DNA of 64,000 nt from Oscillospiraceae bacterium (GTDB lineage Bacteria; Bacillota; Clostridia; Oscillospirales; Ruminococcaceae): assembly GCA_017536625.1 (NCBI GenBank), contig JAFXGY010000018.1, forward strand, positions 1-64,000, read 5' to 3'. Below are positions 41,601-50,980 of the stretch, in pieces; the stretch's first letter is position 1; each line of letters opens with the position of its first letter. Below the pieces are notes generated by a model. It saw only the letters and a program-made list of their open reading frames with translations. It searched no databases and was not told the origin of the DNA. A program made the position numbers and the translations under genes.

Positions 41601-42415
41601 AGTCTGAACACCTCCGGACCGAATTTATTCATAAGAATAACCGCTGCAAATCCAACGGTAATGAAAGCCGCCGCGACCCAATCGAGGGAGGTAAGCTTCA
41701 GCTGTTTCATACGGGTTCTGCCTTCGCCGCCGTGATAGCAGCGGCATTCCATTGCAAGGGCAAGTTCATCCGCCCTTCTGAATGCGGAAACAAAAAGCGG
41801 AATAAGAATCGGGATAAGCGCCTTTGCCTTCTGAATAACGTTTCCGCTTTCCATATCAGCGCCTCTTGCCTTCTGCGCCGCCATAATCTTCTGGGTTTCG
41901 TCAATAAGGGTGGGGATGAAGCGAAGGGCAATGGTCATCATCATGGAAAGTTCGTGAACGGGAACCTTGATTTTCTGGAGGGGCTTCATAAGCCTTTCAA
42001 GGCCGTCGGTAAGGGCAATGGGGGTTGTGGTATAGGTAAGAAGGCTGCTTCCGGCGATAAGGCAGATTATGCGGATGCACATAAGCACGGCGGTGAGCAC
42101 GCCTTTTTTCGAAACGGAAATTATCCACCATTCAAAAAGCGGTTCGCCTTCAACAAAGAAGATATTGAGCACCGCCGTGAAGATGATGATGGGCATAATG
42201 GGCTTTATGCACTTGATAACCAGCTTCCAGGGGAGCTTTGACATGGAATAAATTACCCCAAGCATCAAAGTTCCGATAAGAAGCGAAAAAAGCCCGTCTG
42301 CAACAAAGAGAAGAACGATATATGCAACGATGAGAATGAGCTTCATTCTCGGGTCGAGCTTATGAATTACGGAATCTCCGGGGAAATACTGACCGAAAGT
42401 TATATCTTTAAGCAT
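41597..42415 (-). CDS. ecfT: ECF transporter transmembrane component
   Basis: 272 residues from the ATG at 42415. Begins FGQYFPGDSVIHKLDPRMKL, the standard EcfT opening, with about six membrane helices and two coupling motifs of the A-R-G type (AQKARGAD near residue 180 and MECRCYHGG near 227). Scaffold that joins EcfA1/EcfA2 to S components. Overlaps both neighbours. Confidence 0.94.
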   Translation of the reverse strand: MLKDITFGQYFPGDSVIHKLDPRMKLILIVAYIVLLFVADGLFSLLIGTLMLGVIYSMSKLPWKLVIKCIKPIMPIIIFTAVLNIFFVEGEPLFEWWIISVSKKGVLTAVLMCIRIICLIAGSSLLTYTTTPIALTDGLERLMKPLQKIKVPVHELSMMMTIALRFIPTLIDETQKIMAAQKARGADMESGNVIQKAKALIPILIPLFVSAFRRADELALAMECRCYHGGEGRTRMKQLKLTSLDWVAAAFITVGFAAVILMNKFGPEVFRL

Positions 42416-43283
42416 CGGCTTTTCCCCCTTTACCAAGGATATTGAGCACCGCTTCTTTTGCTTCCGCAACGGTGAGCACGCTTTCGGGAACTTCGATTCC
42501 TTTTTCGCGCAGCTTTGCAAAAACGCGGCTTATCTGGGGAACTTCAAGGCCGATTTCACAAAGTTCATCGACTTTTTTGAAGATTTCGCGGGTTTCGCCG
42601 AACATGGCTGCCTTTGAATGATTCATAATGAGCACGTGGCTTGCAAATCTTGCAACGTCCTCCATGCTGTGGGAAACAAGAATTATGGTCGCACCGGTTC
42701 TTTCGTGATAGTTCTTTATCTCCGAAAGAATAAATTCGCGGCCTTTGGGGTCAAGTCCTGCGGTGGGTTCATCAAGGATGAGCACCTCCGGCTTCATTGC
42801 GAGCACGCCCGCAATGGCAACCCTTCTTTTCTCGCCTCCGGAAAGTTCAAAAGGCGATTTTTCAAGGTAATCTTCCGTAAGTCCGGTAAGTTTTGCGGCT
42901 TCAAGGACTCTTTCGTTGATTTCGTTTTCGGAAAGCCCCATGTTCTTCGGTCCGAAGGCGATATCTTTATATACCGTTTCCTCGAAGAGCTGGTGCTCGG
43001 GATACTGGAAAACAAGTCCGACTTTGAATCGGAATCTTCTTATATCCTTCGGGTTTGCCCAGATATCTTCTCCGCCGATGAAAACTTTGCCGTAGCTGGG
43101 GCGAAGAAGCCCGTTGAGATGCTGGATAAGGGTGGATTTTCCGGAACCGGTGTGACCGATTACACCCACGAAGGAACCTTTTTCGATTTCAATATCAACC
43201 CCATCAAGAGCGGCGTGCTCATAAGGAGTTCCTTCCGAATAGATATAGCGGAGTCCTTCGGTTTTAACAATGATTTCAGCCAT
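42408..43283 (-). CDS. ecfA2: ECF transporter ATPase A2
   Basis: 291 residues from the ATG at 43283, set by AAAGGCGG eight bases upstream. Walker A GHTGSGKST, signature LSGGEKRRVAIAG, Walker B VLILDEPTAGLDP. The C-terminal extension after the ATPase fold is typical for Ecf ATPases. Pairs with EcfA1 to drive all group II S components, including the one at 10.5 kb. Confidence 0.94.
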   Translation of the reverse strand: MAEIIVKTEGLRYIYSEGTPYEHAALDGVDIEIEKGSFVGVIGHTGSGKSTLIQHLNGLLRPSYGKVFIGGEDIWANPKDIRRFRFKVGLVFQYPEHQLFEETVYKDIAFGPKNMGLSENEINERVLEAAKLTGLTEDYLEKSPFELSGGEKRRVAIAGVLAMKPEVLILDEPTAGLDPKGREFILSEIKNYHERTGATIILVSHSMEDVARFASHVLIMNHSKAAMFGETREIFKKVDELCEIGLEVPQISRVFAKLREKGIEVPESVLTVAEAKEAVLNILGKGGKADA

Positions 43284-44145
43284 TCCAAACACCGCCTTTC
43301 AGGAGTTTTTCGAGTGCTTCAACACATTCTTCCTCGTTGAGCACGCAGTCCGGAAGATCGAAGCCTTCCTTTTTAAGTTCGTGGCAAAGTTCCGTAACCT
43401 GGGGCACATCAAGCATACGCTTTTTGATTTCTTCCACATTTCCGAAGACTTCTCTCGGGGTGGAATCCATAATCACCTTGCCCTCATCAACGATAACGAC
43501 CCTGTTGCACATGGCGGCTTCGTCCATATAATGAGTTATGAGCACAACGGTAATGCCCATTTCCTCATTAAGCTGTTTTATTGTGCTCATAACTTCTCTG
43601 CGTCCTTTGGGGTCGAGCATCGCGGTGGGTTCATCAAGAACAATACACTTCGGGCGCATGGCGATGATTCCCGCAATGGCAATGCGCTGCTTCTGTCCTC
43701 CGGAAAGCTGGTTCGGGGCATGAAGGCGATAATCATACATATCAACTTTTTTAAGGGCGTCATCAACCCTTTTGCGGATTTCTTCCGGCGGAACGCCGAG
43801 ATTTTCCAGCGCAAAGGCAACGTCCTCTTCGATGATTGTGGCGACTATCTGGTTATCCGGATTCTGGAAAACCATGCCCACTTCCTGGCGGATTTCGAAA
43901 AGCTTCGCTTCGTTCGAAGTTTCCGTTCCGTTTACGGAAACTTTTCCTTCCGTCGGAATAAGTATTGCGTTGAAATGCTTTGCAAGAGTCGATTTTCCCG
44001 AGCCGTTATGACCGAGAACGGCCATGAATTCCCCTTCTTCGATGGAAATGCTTGTTCCGTCAAGAATGAGCGGAGGAATGATTCCGTCATAGCTCGGATA
44101 GCTGAAACTTATGCTGTTTGCTTCGATAAATTTTTTCTTAGCCAT
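43276..44145 (-). CDS. ecfA1: ECF transporter ATPase A1
   Basis: 289 residues from the ATG at 44145 after AAAAGGAT; an upstream ATG at 44196 falls in repeat DNA. Walker A GHNGSGKST, Q-loop MVFQNPDNQ, signature LSGGQKQRIAIAG, Walker B CIVLDEPTAMLDP. First gene of the ecfA1-ecfA2-ecfT-truA-ribF cluster. Confidence 0.94.
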   Translation of the reverse strand: MAKKKFIEANSISFSYPSYDGIIPPLILDGTSISIEEGEFMAVLGHNGSGKSTLAKHFNAILIPTEGKVSVNGTETSNEAKLFEIRQEVGMVFQNPDNQIVATIIEEDVAFALENLGVPPEEIRKRVDDALKKVDMYDYRLHAPNQLSGGQKQRIAIAGIIAMRPKCIVLDEPTAMLDPKGRREVMSTIKQLNEEMGITVVLITHYMDEAAMCNRVVIVDEGKVIMDSTPREVFGNVEEIKKRMLDVPQVTELCHELKKEGFDLPDCVLNEEECVEALEKLLKGGVWNG

Positions 44146-44166
44146 TTTAAATCCTTTTATCATATT

Positions 44167-44279
44167 CAGCCTTCTTTTCCTGATGGGAGGCTGCATTTAC
44201 AAAGCGAATTGCGGAGAAATTCCTTTTTTGTGAATCCGCCCGCCGCTTCGCGGCTCTCTCACCTTTGAAAAAGGGCGTT
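44167..44279. repeat. Dispersed palindromic repeat, degenerate copy
   Basis: Left half has GGGAGGCTGCATTTACAAAG; right half GAATCCGCCCGCCGCTTCGCGGCTCTCTCACCTTTG... ends AAAGGGCG. Fills the gap between ecfA1 and the GNAT gene. Confidence 0.6.
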
Positions 44280-44286
44280 ATTTTCA

Positions 44287-44988
44287 TTATTTAAAAACCC
44301 AGCTTACGATATTTTCGGAAAATTCCATACCGATTTTTCGCTGGAGACCCATGGAATTTTCGTTTCCGACCACCACGTGACCGAAGGGTATTCTTCCTTC
44401 GGAAAGACGGCGGTTAAGGTTCCTTGCTTCAAGGGCAATTCCGATTCCCCTTCTGCGATATTCCGGAAGAACCTTCAGAAGACCCATGGAACCTTCGCCG
44501 TGGAACCCCACAAAGCCCGCACAGTTTCCTTCTTCATCGAAGGCACCGAGCATTCCGTATTCAATGCGGCTTTTCATATATCCTTCGTCGTCATCGTAAT
44601 GCTTTCTTACAAAGGGAAGCTGTTCTTCAGTAAGGGGCTTAATCTCTATTCCCGGAACCACCGGTTCGAAAACCGGTTCTTTTTTGGGATATGCCGCCTG
44701 ATAGCAAGGCATCATTTCTTCCGGAACGCCTTTTATTGCAACAAATTCCGGCATAAAACGCAAAGGGCGGATAACCGCCATATAGCGCTCGCTTTCTATA
44801 AGTTTTGCCATCTTTTCCATAGCTTCGGCGGTTTTTGCGGAAATTGCAAAAGGACCTTTTCTTCCGATGCGGAGCATCACGCCGTCCTCTTCGGAATAAA
44901 TTACCTTCGTTTCTTCATCAAGAAGCGCATCAAGCATATCCGCATGGAGGGCAAAATCTTTTTCGAGATAGGGTTTTGGGTCGAGCAT
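44287..44988 (-). CDS. GNAT-family N-acetyltransferase
   Basis: 233 residues. The GNAT domain occupies about residues 120-233; the acetyl-CoA loop is YRRRGIGIALEARNLNRR, followed by VVGNENSMGLQRKIGMEF, the usual last helix. The N-terminal 110 residues are a less conserved partner domain. Substrate unknown. Single gene bracketed by two repeat copies; start after GAGGAG. Confidence 0.88.
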   Translation of the reverse strand: MLDPKPYLEKDFALHADMLDALLDEETKVIYSEEDGVMLRIGRKGPFAISAKTAEAMEKMAKLIESERYMAVIRPLRFMPEFVAIKGVPEEMMPCYQAAYPKKEPVFEPVVPGIEIKPLTEEQLPFVRKHYDDDEGYMKSRIEYGMLGAFDEEGNCAGFVGFHGEGSMGLLKVLPEYRRRGIGIALEARNLNRRLSEGRIPFGHVVVGNENSMGLQRKIGMEFSENIVSWVFK

Positions 44989-45004
44989 AAAATTCTCCTC
45001 TTAT

Positions 45005-45115
45005 GCTTCCTTTGCCTAAAGGGAGGCGGTGCTTGCGAAGCAAACGACGGGTGGACTATTTTTTTATGAATCCCCTCGCCGCTTCGCGGCCCTCTCCACT
45101 TTAACAAAGGGCGCA
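45005..45115. repeat. Dispersed palindromic repeat, full-length copy
   Basis: Left half: CTTCCTTTGCCTAAAGGGAGG, inner hairpin GCTTGCGAAGC, GACGGGTGG. Right half: GAATCCCCTCGCC, GCTTCGCGGC, CCTCTCCACTTTAACAAAGGGCG. Confidence 0.7.
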
Positions 45116-45120
45116 AATCA

Positions 45121-45993
45121 TTATTCTTTCATCCAGATTGCGGAAGAACCACAGGGAAGAACCATTCCGCTTTGAGTTACCGGAAGACCGATTTCTTCCG
45201 CGGTGACTTTTCCGCCGAATTTATTCATATTGGCGCCAAGGACATAAGCCATGGTGGAAGCGGAAAGCCCAGTGGTATAGGAATTGAGAAGAATAAAAAG
45301 CGGATCTTCGGAAAGAACGCCGGTAATAAGTTCGATGAGTTCATAGATATGTTCTTCAAGCTTCCAGACTTCGCCGCCGGGACCTCTTCCATAGGAAGGA
45401 GGATCGAGGATTACCGCGTCATATCTGCTTCCGCGGCGGATTTCCCTTTCGACGAATTTTTTGCAGTCGTCGATTATCCAGCGAACAGGTTTTTCATTAA
45501 GTGCGGAAAGCTCGGAATTTTCCCTTGCCCAATGCACCATGCCTTTTGCGGCATCAACATGGCAGACGGAAGCTCCCGCGGAAGCTGCGGCAAGGGTTGC
45601 GCCGCCGGTATAGGCAAAAAGGTTGAGGACACGAACTTCTCTTCCCTCTTCTTTTGCGGCTCTTATCTTTTCACGCATCATATCCCAGTTCACAGCCTGT
45701 TCCGGGAAAAGCCCCGTATGCTTGAAGCCGGTGGGGCTTATTTTGAAGGTGAGGTCTTTATAATTTATCTTCCAGAATTCCGGAAGTTCCCGGCGGAATT
45801 CCCAATGTCCGCCGCCTGCGGAAGAACGGACATATCTTGCGTCCGCGTGCTTCCACATGGAATGTTCCTTCGGGGTGTTCCATATAACCTGGGGGTCTGG
45901 TCTTATAAGAATGACTTTTCCCCAGCGTTCAAGTCTTTCGCCGCCGGAACAATCGAGCAATTCATAATCTTTCCAGTCTTTTGTATATCTCAT
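45121..45993 (-). CDS. SAM-dependent rRNA methyltransferase, RlmI/RlmK-like
   Basis: 290 residues from the ATG at 45993 after TGAGGT. Rossmann methyltransferase: motif I VLNLFAYTGGATLAA, acidic ribose-binding CHVDAAKGM, and the catalytic DPPSYGRG. The KHTGLFPEQ segment is typical of the 23S rRNA m5C/m7G type. The usual N-terminal PUA domain is absent, only a short beta-rich lead. Last gene of the ruvC-ruvA-ruvB-glmM run. Confidence 0.88.
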   Translation of the reverse strand: MRYTKDWKDYELLDCSGGERLERWGKVILIRPDPQVIWNTPKEHSMWKHADARYVRSSAGGGHWEFRRELPEFWKINYKDLTFKISPTGFKHTGLFPEQAVNWDMMREKIRAAKEEGREVRVLNLFAYTGGATLAAASAGASVCHVDAAKGMVHWARENSELSALNEKPVRWIIDDCKKFVEREIRRGSRYDAVILDPPSYGRGPGGEVWKLEEHIYELIELITGVLSEDPLFILLNSYTTGLSASTMAYVLGANMNKFGGKVTAEEIGLPVTQSGMVLPCGSSAIWMKE

Positions 45994-46001
45994 TTTTAAC
46001 C

Positions 46002-47345
46002 TCAGCTTAAAAGATTCTTCAGGGTTTCGGCACATTCGCTGCAAAGGTCACTTATTACCTTTTCATCGCTGCCTTCAATCATAATTCGGATAAGGGGTTC
46101 TGTTCCGGAAGGACGGACGAGAATTCTTCCGTCGCCCTCAAGCCTTCTTGCTTCGATATCAAGATAGCTCTTGACTTCCGGGTCGTCGAGTTTTGCCTTC
46201 ATTTCCTGGGTGGCTTCGATATTCACCATCACCTGGGGATAAACTCTCATTACTTTTTTGATTTCGGAAGCTTTTTTGCCGGAAAGCTTCATTGTTTCGA
46301 TAAGCATAAGGGCGGAAAGTTCACCGTCGCCGGTGGTCATATATTCCGGAATAATGATATGCCCGCTCTGTTCGCCGCCAAGAGAAGCATTGAACTTGAG
46401 AAGGGATTCGAGAACATATCTGTCGCCGACTTTGGTGGGGTAGCATCTTATTCCGTTTTCTTCCGCGAATTTGAAAAGCCCCATGTTGCTCATAACGGTG
46501 GGAATAAGCATATTTTTCGCAAGGCGGCCTTCTTCGCTGAATCTTTTGGCAAGAATCGCCATCATCATATCGCCGTCGATAAGTTCGCCGTTTTCATCAA
46601 CCCCAAGGCAGCGGTCCGCGTCGCCGTCGAAGGCAACGCCGATATCGAATCCGTTTTCTTTAACGAATTTGCCGAGGGCATCCGTATGGAGCGAACCGCA
46701 TTCAAGGTTTACGTTGGTGCCGCTGGGTTCGCAGTTAAGGAAGGTTGCTTTTGCATTTGCCTTTGCAAAAATCTTCTTCGCGGTTTCGAAGGAAGCGCCG
46801 TTTGCGCAGTCAACTGCAATTCTGATTCCGGAAAGATCGCCCACGGTGGAAGCGATATGTTCAACATAAAGTTCAGCCGCTTCGGTATTATGAGAAATTC
46901 TTCCGATTTTTGAAGTGTGAGCAAGTTCGATGGGTTCTTTTCCGTCAAGGACTATTCCTTCAATGCGTTCTTCCTGCTCATCGGTAAGTTTGAAACCGGT
47001 GGAACCGAAATATTTGATTCCGTTATACTGATAGGGGTTATGGCTTGCGGTAATCATAACGCCGCCCGCCGCGCCAAGTTTTGTTACAAGGTAAGCAACC
47101 GCCGGGGTCGGAACAACGCCGAGAAGTTCGACGTCGCAGCCAACAGAGGAAAGCCCCGCCGCAACGGCAGCTTCGAGCATGGTTCCGGAAAGTCTGGTAT
47201 CTCTTCCGACTATGACTTTCGATGCGCCTTTATATTCGTTTTTGATAATTATTCCTGCCGCACGAGAAATTGCAAGTGCAAGCTCCACATCGAGCTTTTC
47301 GTTTGCGATTCCGCGGACGCCGTCAGTTCCGAAAATTCTTCCCAT
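46002..47345 (-). CDS. glmM: Phosphoglucosamine mutase
   Basis: 447 residues. Converts glucosamine 6-phosphate to glucosamine 1-phosphate for UDP-GlcNAc and peptidoglycan. The phosphoserine loop is TASHNPYQYNGIK near residue 100; Mg site DGDADRCLG near 242; substrate loop GEQSGH near 327; phosphate-binding RPSGTEPLIRIM near the C-terminus. GTDGVRG at the start. Five bases after the ruvB stop. Confidence 0.97.
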   Translation of the reverse strand: MGRIFGTDGVRGIANEKLDVELALAISRAAGIIIKNEYKGASKVIVGRDTRLSGTMLEAAVAAGLSSVGCDVELLGVVPTPAVAYLVTKLGAAGGVMITASHNPYQYNGIKYFGSTGFKLTDEQEERIEGIVLDGKEPIELAHTSKIGRISHNTEAAELYVEHIASTVGDLSGIRIAVDCANGASFETAKKIFAKANAKATFLNCEPSGTNVNLECGSLHTDALGKFVKENGFDIGVAFDGDADRCLGVDENGELIDGDMMMAILAKRFSEEGRLAKNMLIPTVMSNMGLFKFAEENGIRCYPTKVGDRYVLESLLKFNASLGGEQSGHIIIPEYMTTGDGELSALMLIETMKLSGKKASEIKKVMRVYPQVMVNIEATQEMKAKLDDPEVKSYLDIEARRLEGDGRILVRPSGTEPLIRIMIEGSDEKVISDLCSECAETLKNLLS

Positions 47346-47349
47346 TAAA

Positions 47350-48408
47350 TCACTCTCCTATTCTCATTTGTTCACATTCGCCCATAGGCTGCTCCGGCAT
47401 CATCATGCCAAGGTGCGCATAGGCAAGAGCCGTTGCGCAGCGCCCTCTGGGGGTTCTGGTAAGGAAGCCTATCTGCATAAGATAGGGTTCATAAACGTCT
47501 TCGATGGTAACGGCTTCTTCGCCGGTTGCTGCTGCAAGGGTTTCGAGCCCGACAGGACCACCGTTATAATTCTTTATCATCATCATAAGGATTCTGCGGT
47601 CGATGGCATCAAGACCAAGTTCATCCACTTCAAGCCTTGAAAGAGATTCCGCCGCAATTTCCCTTGTAATAACGCCGTTGCCGATTACCTGGGCAAAATC
47701 GCGTATTCGCTTGAGGAAGCGGTTGGCGATTCGCGGGGTTCCGCGGCTTCTTCTGGCAAGTTCCATTGCGCCTTCGTGCTCAACTTCAATATTGAGTATT
47801 CCTGCGCTTCGTTCGACTATTTTGCAAAGTTCCGCCGGGGAATAAAGCTCCAGCCTTTCAACAACACCGAAGCGGTCCCTGAGCGGTGCCGAAAGCTGAC
47901 CTGCACGGGTGGTTGCACCGATAAGGGTGAAATGGGGCAGATCAACACGGATGCTTCTTGCGGAAGGGCCTTTTCCCACGATGATATCGAGGGCATAGTC
48001 TTCCATTGCGGGATAGAGAACTTCTTCGACGCTTCTGTTCATTCTATGAATCTCATCGATAAAAAGTATATCGTTTTCATTAAGGTTTGTTAAAAGTGCC
48101 GCAAGGTCGCCGGGTCTTTCGATGGCGGGGCCGCTGGTTATTCGGAAGCTTACGCCCATTTCGTTCGCAATTATTTCCGAAAGGGTGGTTTTTCCAAGTC
48201 CGGGAGGACCATAGAGAAGAACATGGTCAAGGGCTTCTCCGCGGCGTTTTGCCGCTTCGATATAAACCGCCATATTTTCCTTTGCCTTGGTCTGGCCGAT
48301 ATATTCATCAAGGGTCTTTGGACGGAGGGAAAGTTCGTTTTCCCTGTCCATTTCCTCATATTCCGGAGCGACTATTCTGTTTTCAAAATCCATCTGGTTG
48401 GAAAGCAT
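47350..48408 (-). CDS. ruvB: Holliday junction helicase RuvB
   Basis: 352 residues. AAA+ motor that drives branch migration with RuvA. Walker [10 protein letters not shown], Walker B FIDEIHRM, sensor 1 GATTRAG, the arginine finger region PLRDRFG, and a C-terminal winged helix ending in the TPRGR motif. [11 protein letters not shown] opens the ATPase. Follows ruvA by 13 bases. Confidence 0.98.
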   Translation of the reverse strand: MLSNQMDFENRIVAPEYEEMDRENELSLRPKTLDEYIGQTKAKENMAVYIEAAKRRGEALDHVLLYGPPGLGKTTLSEIIANEMGVSFRITSGPAIERPGDLAALLTNLNENDILFIDEIHRMNRSVEEVLYPAMEDYALDIIVGKGPSARSIRVDLPHFTLIGATTRAGQLSAPLRDRFGVVERLELYSPAELCKIVERSAGILNIEVEHEGAMELARRSRGTPRIANRFLKRIRDFAQVIGNGVITREIAAESLSRLEVDELGLDAIDRRILMMMIKNYNGGPVGLETLAAATGEEAVTIEDVYEPYLMQIGFLTRTPRGRCATALAYAHLGMMMPEQPMGECEQMRIGE

Positions 48409-48421
48409 AAAAAATCACTCC

Positions 48422-49030
48422 TTATCTTTTCATTGCCATGGCTTTAAGTGCCGCTTTTATCATTTCATCAACAGGAAGGCTCTGGTCAAGCTTTCCGATA
48501 ACCGCCGCGGCTTCGGAATTGGTATAGCCGAGGCTTTGGAGCGCGGCAATGGCTTCGCCGGCGTTTCCGCCGATTCTTCCGACAGAAACGGAAGGCGCGG
48601 AAGAAAATCCCTTTGAAACGGAATCATTCGAGATTTTATCACGCAGTTCAAGAATTATCCTCTGTGCCGCCTTGGGGCCGATTCCCTTTGCTCTTGTTAT
48701 GGCTTTTGCATCGCCGGAAGCAACCGCAAGAGCGAAAGAATCCGGGGTGAATTCCGAAAGGACCGCGAGAGCCGCCTTCGGGCCGATTCCGGAAATGGAA
48801 GTGAGCATCCGGAAGCAATCCTGCTCCGCACGGTCATAAAAACCATAAAGGTCCGTTCCGGTTTCCTGATTATATGTCATTGTGGTATAAACAAAAACTT
48901 CGTTTCCGCTTGGGGGAAGGCAGGAAAGAGTTGTTGCGGAAGCTTTGCAAAGGTAACCCACCCCGGCGCATTCCACCACAAAAAATCCGTCTTCAATATG
49001 CGAAAGTTTTCCGTTAAGGCTGTATATCAT
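48422..49030 (-). CDS. ruvA: Holliday junction protein RuvA
   Basis: 202 residues from the ATG at 49030. Domain I OB fold (1-63), domain II with two helix-hairpin-helix motifs (SISGIGPKAALAVL and RAKGIGPKAAQRIILEL), and domain III (about 150-202: GEAIAALQSLGYTNSEA) that contacts RuvB. Start ATG is followed by the standard MIYSLNGKL. The ruvC-ruvA gap carries a small hairpin repeat. Confidence 0.97.
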   Translation of the reverse strand: MIYSLNGKLSHIEDGFFVVECAGVGYLCKASATTLSCLPPSGNEVFVYTTMTYNQETGTDLYGFYDRAEQDCFRMLTSISGIGPKAALAVLSEFTPDSFALAVASGDAKAITRAKGIGPKAAQRIILELRDKISNDSVSKGFSSAPSVSVGRIGGNAGEAIAALQSLGYTNSEAAAVIGKLDQSLPVDEMIKAALKAMAMKR

Positions 49031-49054
49031 CTTTTTAACCTCAAATATATTTTT

Positions 49055-49081
49055 TCGGGCGGATGATATCCGCCCCTGCGG
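49055..49081. repeat. Short hairpin repeat, copy 1
   Basis: CGGGCGGATGATATCCGCCCCTGCGG; read on the minus strand it begins CCGCAGGGGCGGATATCATC. Lies inside the ruvC-ruvA gap. Confidence 0.55.
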
Positions 49082-49099
49082 TATTGGCAAAAATCATTT

Positions 49100-49600
49100 T
49101 TATATCTCTTTTATCGCTTTCGAAAGCCGCGAACCATGGCTGTATCCGTGGCAGATTGCCGCAGCAAGAGCATCGGCGGTATCGTCCGGCTTCGGAACAG
49201 CTTCAAGCCGAAGGGTATCGCGCACCATTATCTGCACCTGGTGTTTTTCTGCTCTTCCGTAACCGACCAAGGACTGTTTTATCTGGAGCGGGGTATATTC
49301 GAAAATGGGGATTCCGGCCTGGATTGCCGCAAGAAGGATAACTCCTCTTGCTTCCGCAACGTCAATGGCGGTTTTTTGGTTGCTGTTGAAGTAAAGCCGC
49401 TCGATGCTCATACAGTCGGGCTTTGTTTCGGCAATGACTTCTTTTACTGTATCGTAAATGGTGCGAAGGCGTTCTTCAAAAGGAGTTCCCGCCGGGGTAT
49501 CCACGGCACCGAATTTTACCGGATAGAATTTGTTCTTCACGTAATCAACTACCCCGACGCCCACTATGGCATATCCCGGGTCGATTCCGATTATCCTCAA
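49100..49600 (-). CDS. ruvC: Holliday junction resolvase RuvC
   Basis: 166 residues from the TTG at 49600, set by AAGGGGGT seven bases upstream and giving the usual N-terminus RIIGIDPG. Catalytic acids: Asp in GIDPG, Glu in SIERLYF, and the C-terminal D-x-x-DALA (KPDDTADALA). GRAEKHQV is the conserved DNA-binding segment. First gene of ruvC-ruvA-ruvB-glmM-methyltransferase. Confidence 0.96.
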   Translation of the reverse strand: MRIIGIDPGYAIVGVGVVDYVKNKFYPVKFGAVDTPAGTPFEERLRTIYDTVKEVIAETKPDCMSIERLYFNSNQKTAIDVAEARGVILLAAIQAGIPIFEYTPLQIKQSLVGYGRAEKHQVQIMVRDTLRLEAVPKPDDTADALAAAICHGYSHGSRLSKAIKEI

Positions 49601-49642
49601 GCGTTTACCCCCTTTTTGCCTAATAACCCATTTTGACATTTT

Positions 49643-49671
49643 ATTATAACATACATATATATTTAAGGCAA
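49643..49671 (-). promoter_or_regulatory. Promoter of the ruvCAB-glmM operon
   Basis: Minus strand TTGCCT (49666-49671), 17 bases, TATAAT (49643-49648). No obvious LexA box. Confidence 0.65.
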
Positions 49672-49717
49672 TTAATTTTTTATTAATTAAGCGGATTTTG
49701 CTGATAATTAAATAAAA

Positions 49718-49746
49718 AACCGGCGGAAGAAATCTTCCGCCGGTTT
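49718..49746 (-). terminator. Terminator of the 130-residue gene
   Basis: AAACCGGCGGAAGA / TCTTCCGCCGGTTT, next to the stop codon. Confidence 0.85.
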
Positions 49747-49754
49747 ATTTTATT

Positions 49755-50147
49755 TTAACTTTTCACCATATAATATCTCGCTGTTATTTTATCAATATCA
49801 AAAACAACATCGCAGCACTGTTTGAGTTTGCCTTTTCCTGCATAGAGTTTGAAATGTTCGTTATCTTCCCATTCATAGGAAAGAGCCGCATCTCTTTTTG
49901 CAAGCATAACAAGCTTGCAAACGTCTTCGTTGGAATCTGTTTCTGCCTTGATCTTAATGCAGACAAGACCTTTTGCGCTTTCGGAAGAACCGAAGGAAAC
50001 TTTCACCCAGTTGTTTCCGAAGGGAGAATCGAATTCTTCTTCAATAATTTTGTTTTTCATTTCATTGGAAATTTCGCTTACTGCGACAGCCACAGCGGAA
50101 GCAGCAGCAATTCCCAAAGCAAGGCCGAACAAAACACGTTTTTTCAT
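49755..50147 (-). CDS. Small secreted or membrane-anchored protein, unknown
   Basis: 130 residues. Signal-like N-terminus (VLFGLALGIAAASAVAVAVSE, about 5-25) without lipobox. The remainder is a small alpha/beta domain with three Cys (VCIKI, VCKLV and QCCDVVF). No family recognised. Own terminator; start after GGGGG. Confidence 0.6.
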   Translation of the reverse strand: MKKRVLFGLALGIAAASAVAVAVSEISNEMKNKIIEEEFDSPFGNNWVKVSFGSSESAKGLVCIKIKAETDSNEDVCKLVMLAKRDAALSYEWEDNEHFKLYAGKGKLKQCCDVVFDIDKITARYYMVKS

Positions 50148-50227
50148 AATTATCCCCCATTCGATTTTCTTATTTTATAAGATAATTATGGCACGAAAAA
50201 ATGATTTTGTAAACATATAAAACAAAA

Positions 50228-50253
50228 AACGCACCGGCCGTCGCCGATGCGTT
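50228..50253 (-). terminator. Terminator of tRNA-Val
   Basis: AACGCACCGGC / GCCGATGCGTT stem (one mismatch), just after the tRNA on the minus strand, with T run. Confidence 0.75.
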
Positions 50254-50257
50254 TTTA

Positions 50258-50333
50258 TGGTGGACGGTACAGGACTCGAACCTGTGACCTTCCGCACGTC
50301 AAGCGGAAGCTCTACCAGCTGAGCTAACCGTCC
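50258..50333 (-). tRNA. tRNA-Val (GAC)
   Basis: Minus strand GGACGGT acceptor pairs with ACCGTCC; anticodon stem TCCGC/GCGGA with loop TTGACGT gives GAC; T-loop TTCGAGT; encoded CCA. Confidence 0.95.
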
Positions 50334-50350
50334 ATAGCTGAGCAAGGGTT

Positions 50351-50379
50351 ATTATATCGCATCCGTAAAGAAAATGCAA
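50351..50379 (-). promoter_or_regulatory. Promoter of tRNA-Val
   Basis: Minus strand TTGCAT (50374-50379), 17 bases, TATAAT (50351-50356). Confidence 0.75.
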
Positions 50380-50407
50380 GCCTTTTTTTGAAATTTTTTG
50401 AATTTTT

Positions 50408-50920
50408 TCATTTTCCGCCCGAAAATTCAAAATCCGAAAAGGCAAAAGAAACCCCATATTCCGGAAAAGCCGCGCTGATAACGGAAAAATCTTCTGCGGA
50501 AAGTACCGCGGAAAAATCATCTCCCTTTGCGGTTATATTTCCGTTTTCGGTGCTCAAAGTGAAATCTTCCGGGTCCGAAAGTTCTTCAAAAAGTTCTTCC
50601 GCAAGAAGAAAAGGCGTCCCTTCCGGAAGATTTTCCTTCCGGATTTCCTGTTCCATTCCTTCATAGGTGATTTTTGCGTGCTCATCAAAAATCTCTATTC
50701 CCATGCCGGAAATTTCCGCCGGGAAAGAGAGAGAAATGCTGATGCTCATGGGGTTTTTCGCAATTTTCATTTCCGCTTCGCCGTCGCGGAATTCCACCTT
50801 TGCGGCCGCGGAAAAATCCCCTTGGTATGCCTTTGCGACCTCTTGTGCCGACGGAAGCGCATTTTTTGAGCACCCGCAAAGCGAAAGAATGAGCACCGTT
50901 ATAAGAATAAGTTTTTTCAT
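50408..50920 (-). CDS. Small lipoprotein, unknown function
   Basis: 170 residues; lipobox LCGC with Cys17. Mature part is an antiparallel-beta protein with LolA/LppX-like feel: FSAAAKVEFRDGEAEMKIAKN, SISISLSFPAEI and a final SFAFSDFEF strand. Such folds often carry lipid or sense the membrane; this is only a resemblance. Start after GGGAGG. Single gene. Confidence 0.68.
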   Translation of the reverse strand: MKKLILITVLILSLCGCSKNALPSAQEVAKAYQGDFSAAAKVEFRDGEAEMKIAKNPMSISISLSFPAEISGMGIEIFDEHAKITYEGMEQEIRKENLPEGTPFLLAEELFEELSDPEDFTLSTENGNITAKGDDFSAVLSAEDFSVISAAFPEYGVSFAFSDFEFSGGK

Positions 50921-50925
50921 CAAAA

Positions 50926-50976
50926 AAGCCTCCCTTTATTCGGATAAAATATTATATCCGAACAGGAAGGCTTTTA
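50926..50976 (-). terminator. Terminator of the NAD(P)HX repair gene
   Basis: AAAAGCCT..CCT / AGG..AGGCTTTT outer stem plus inner TTCGGATA/TATCCGAA. It also overlaps a TATAAT for the downstream lipoprotein gene. Confidence 0.6.
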
Positions 50977-50980
50977 TTCA

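Noticed and set aside
50100..50257. Promoter for the 130-residue gene (TTTACA ... TAATTA)
   Set aside because: Spacer of 19 bases and weak hexamers; not convincing enough to annotate.
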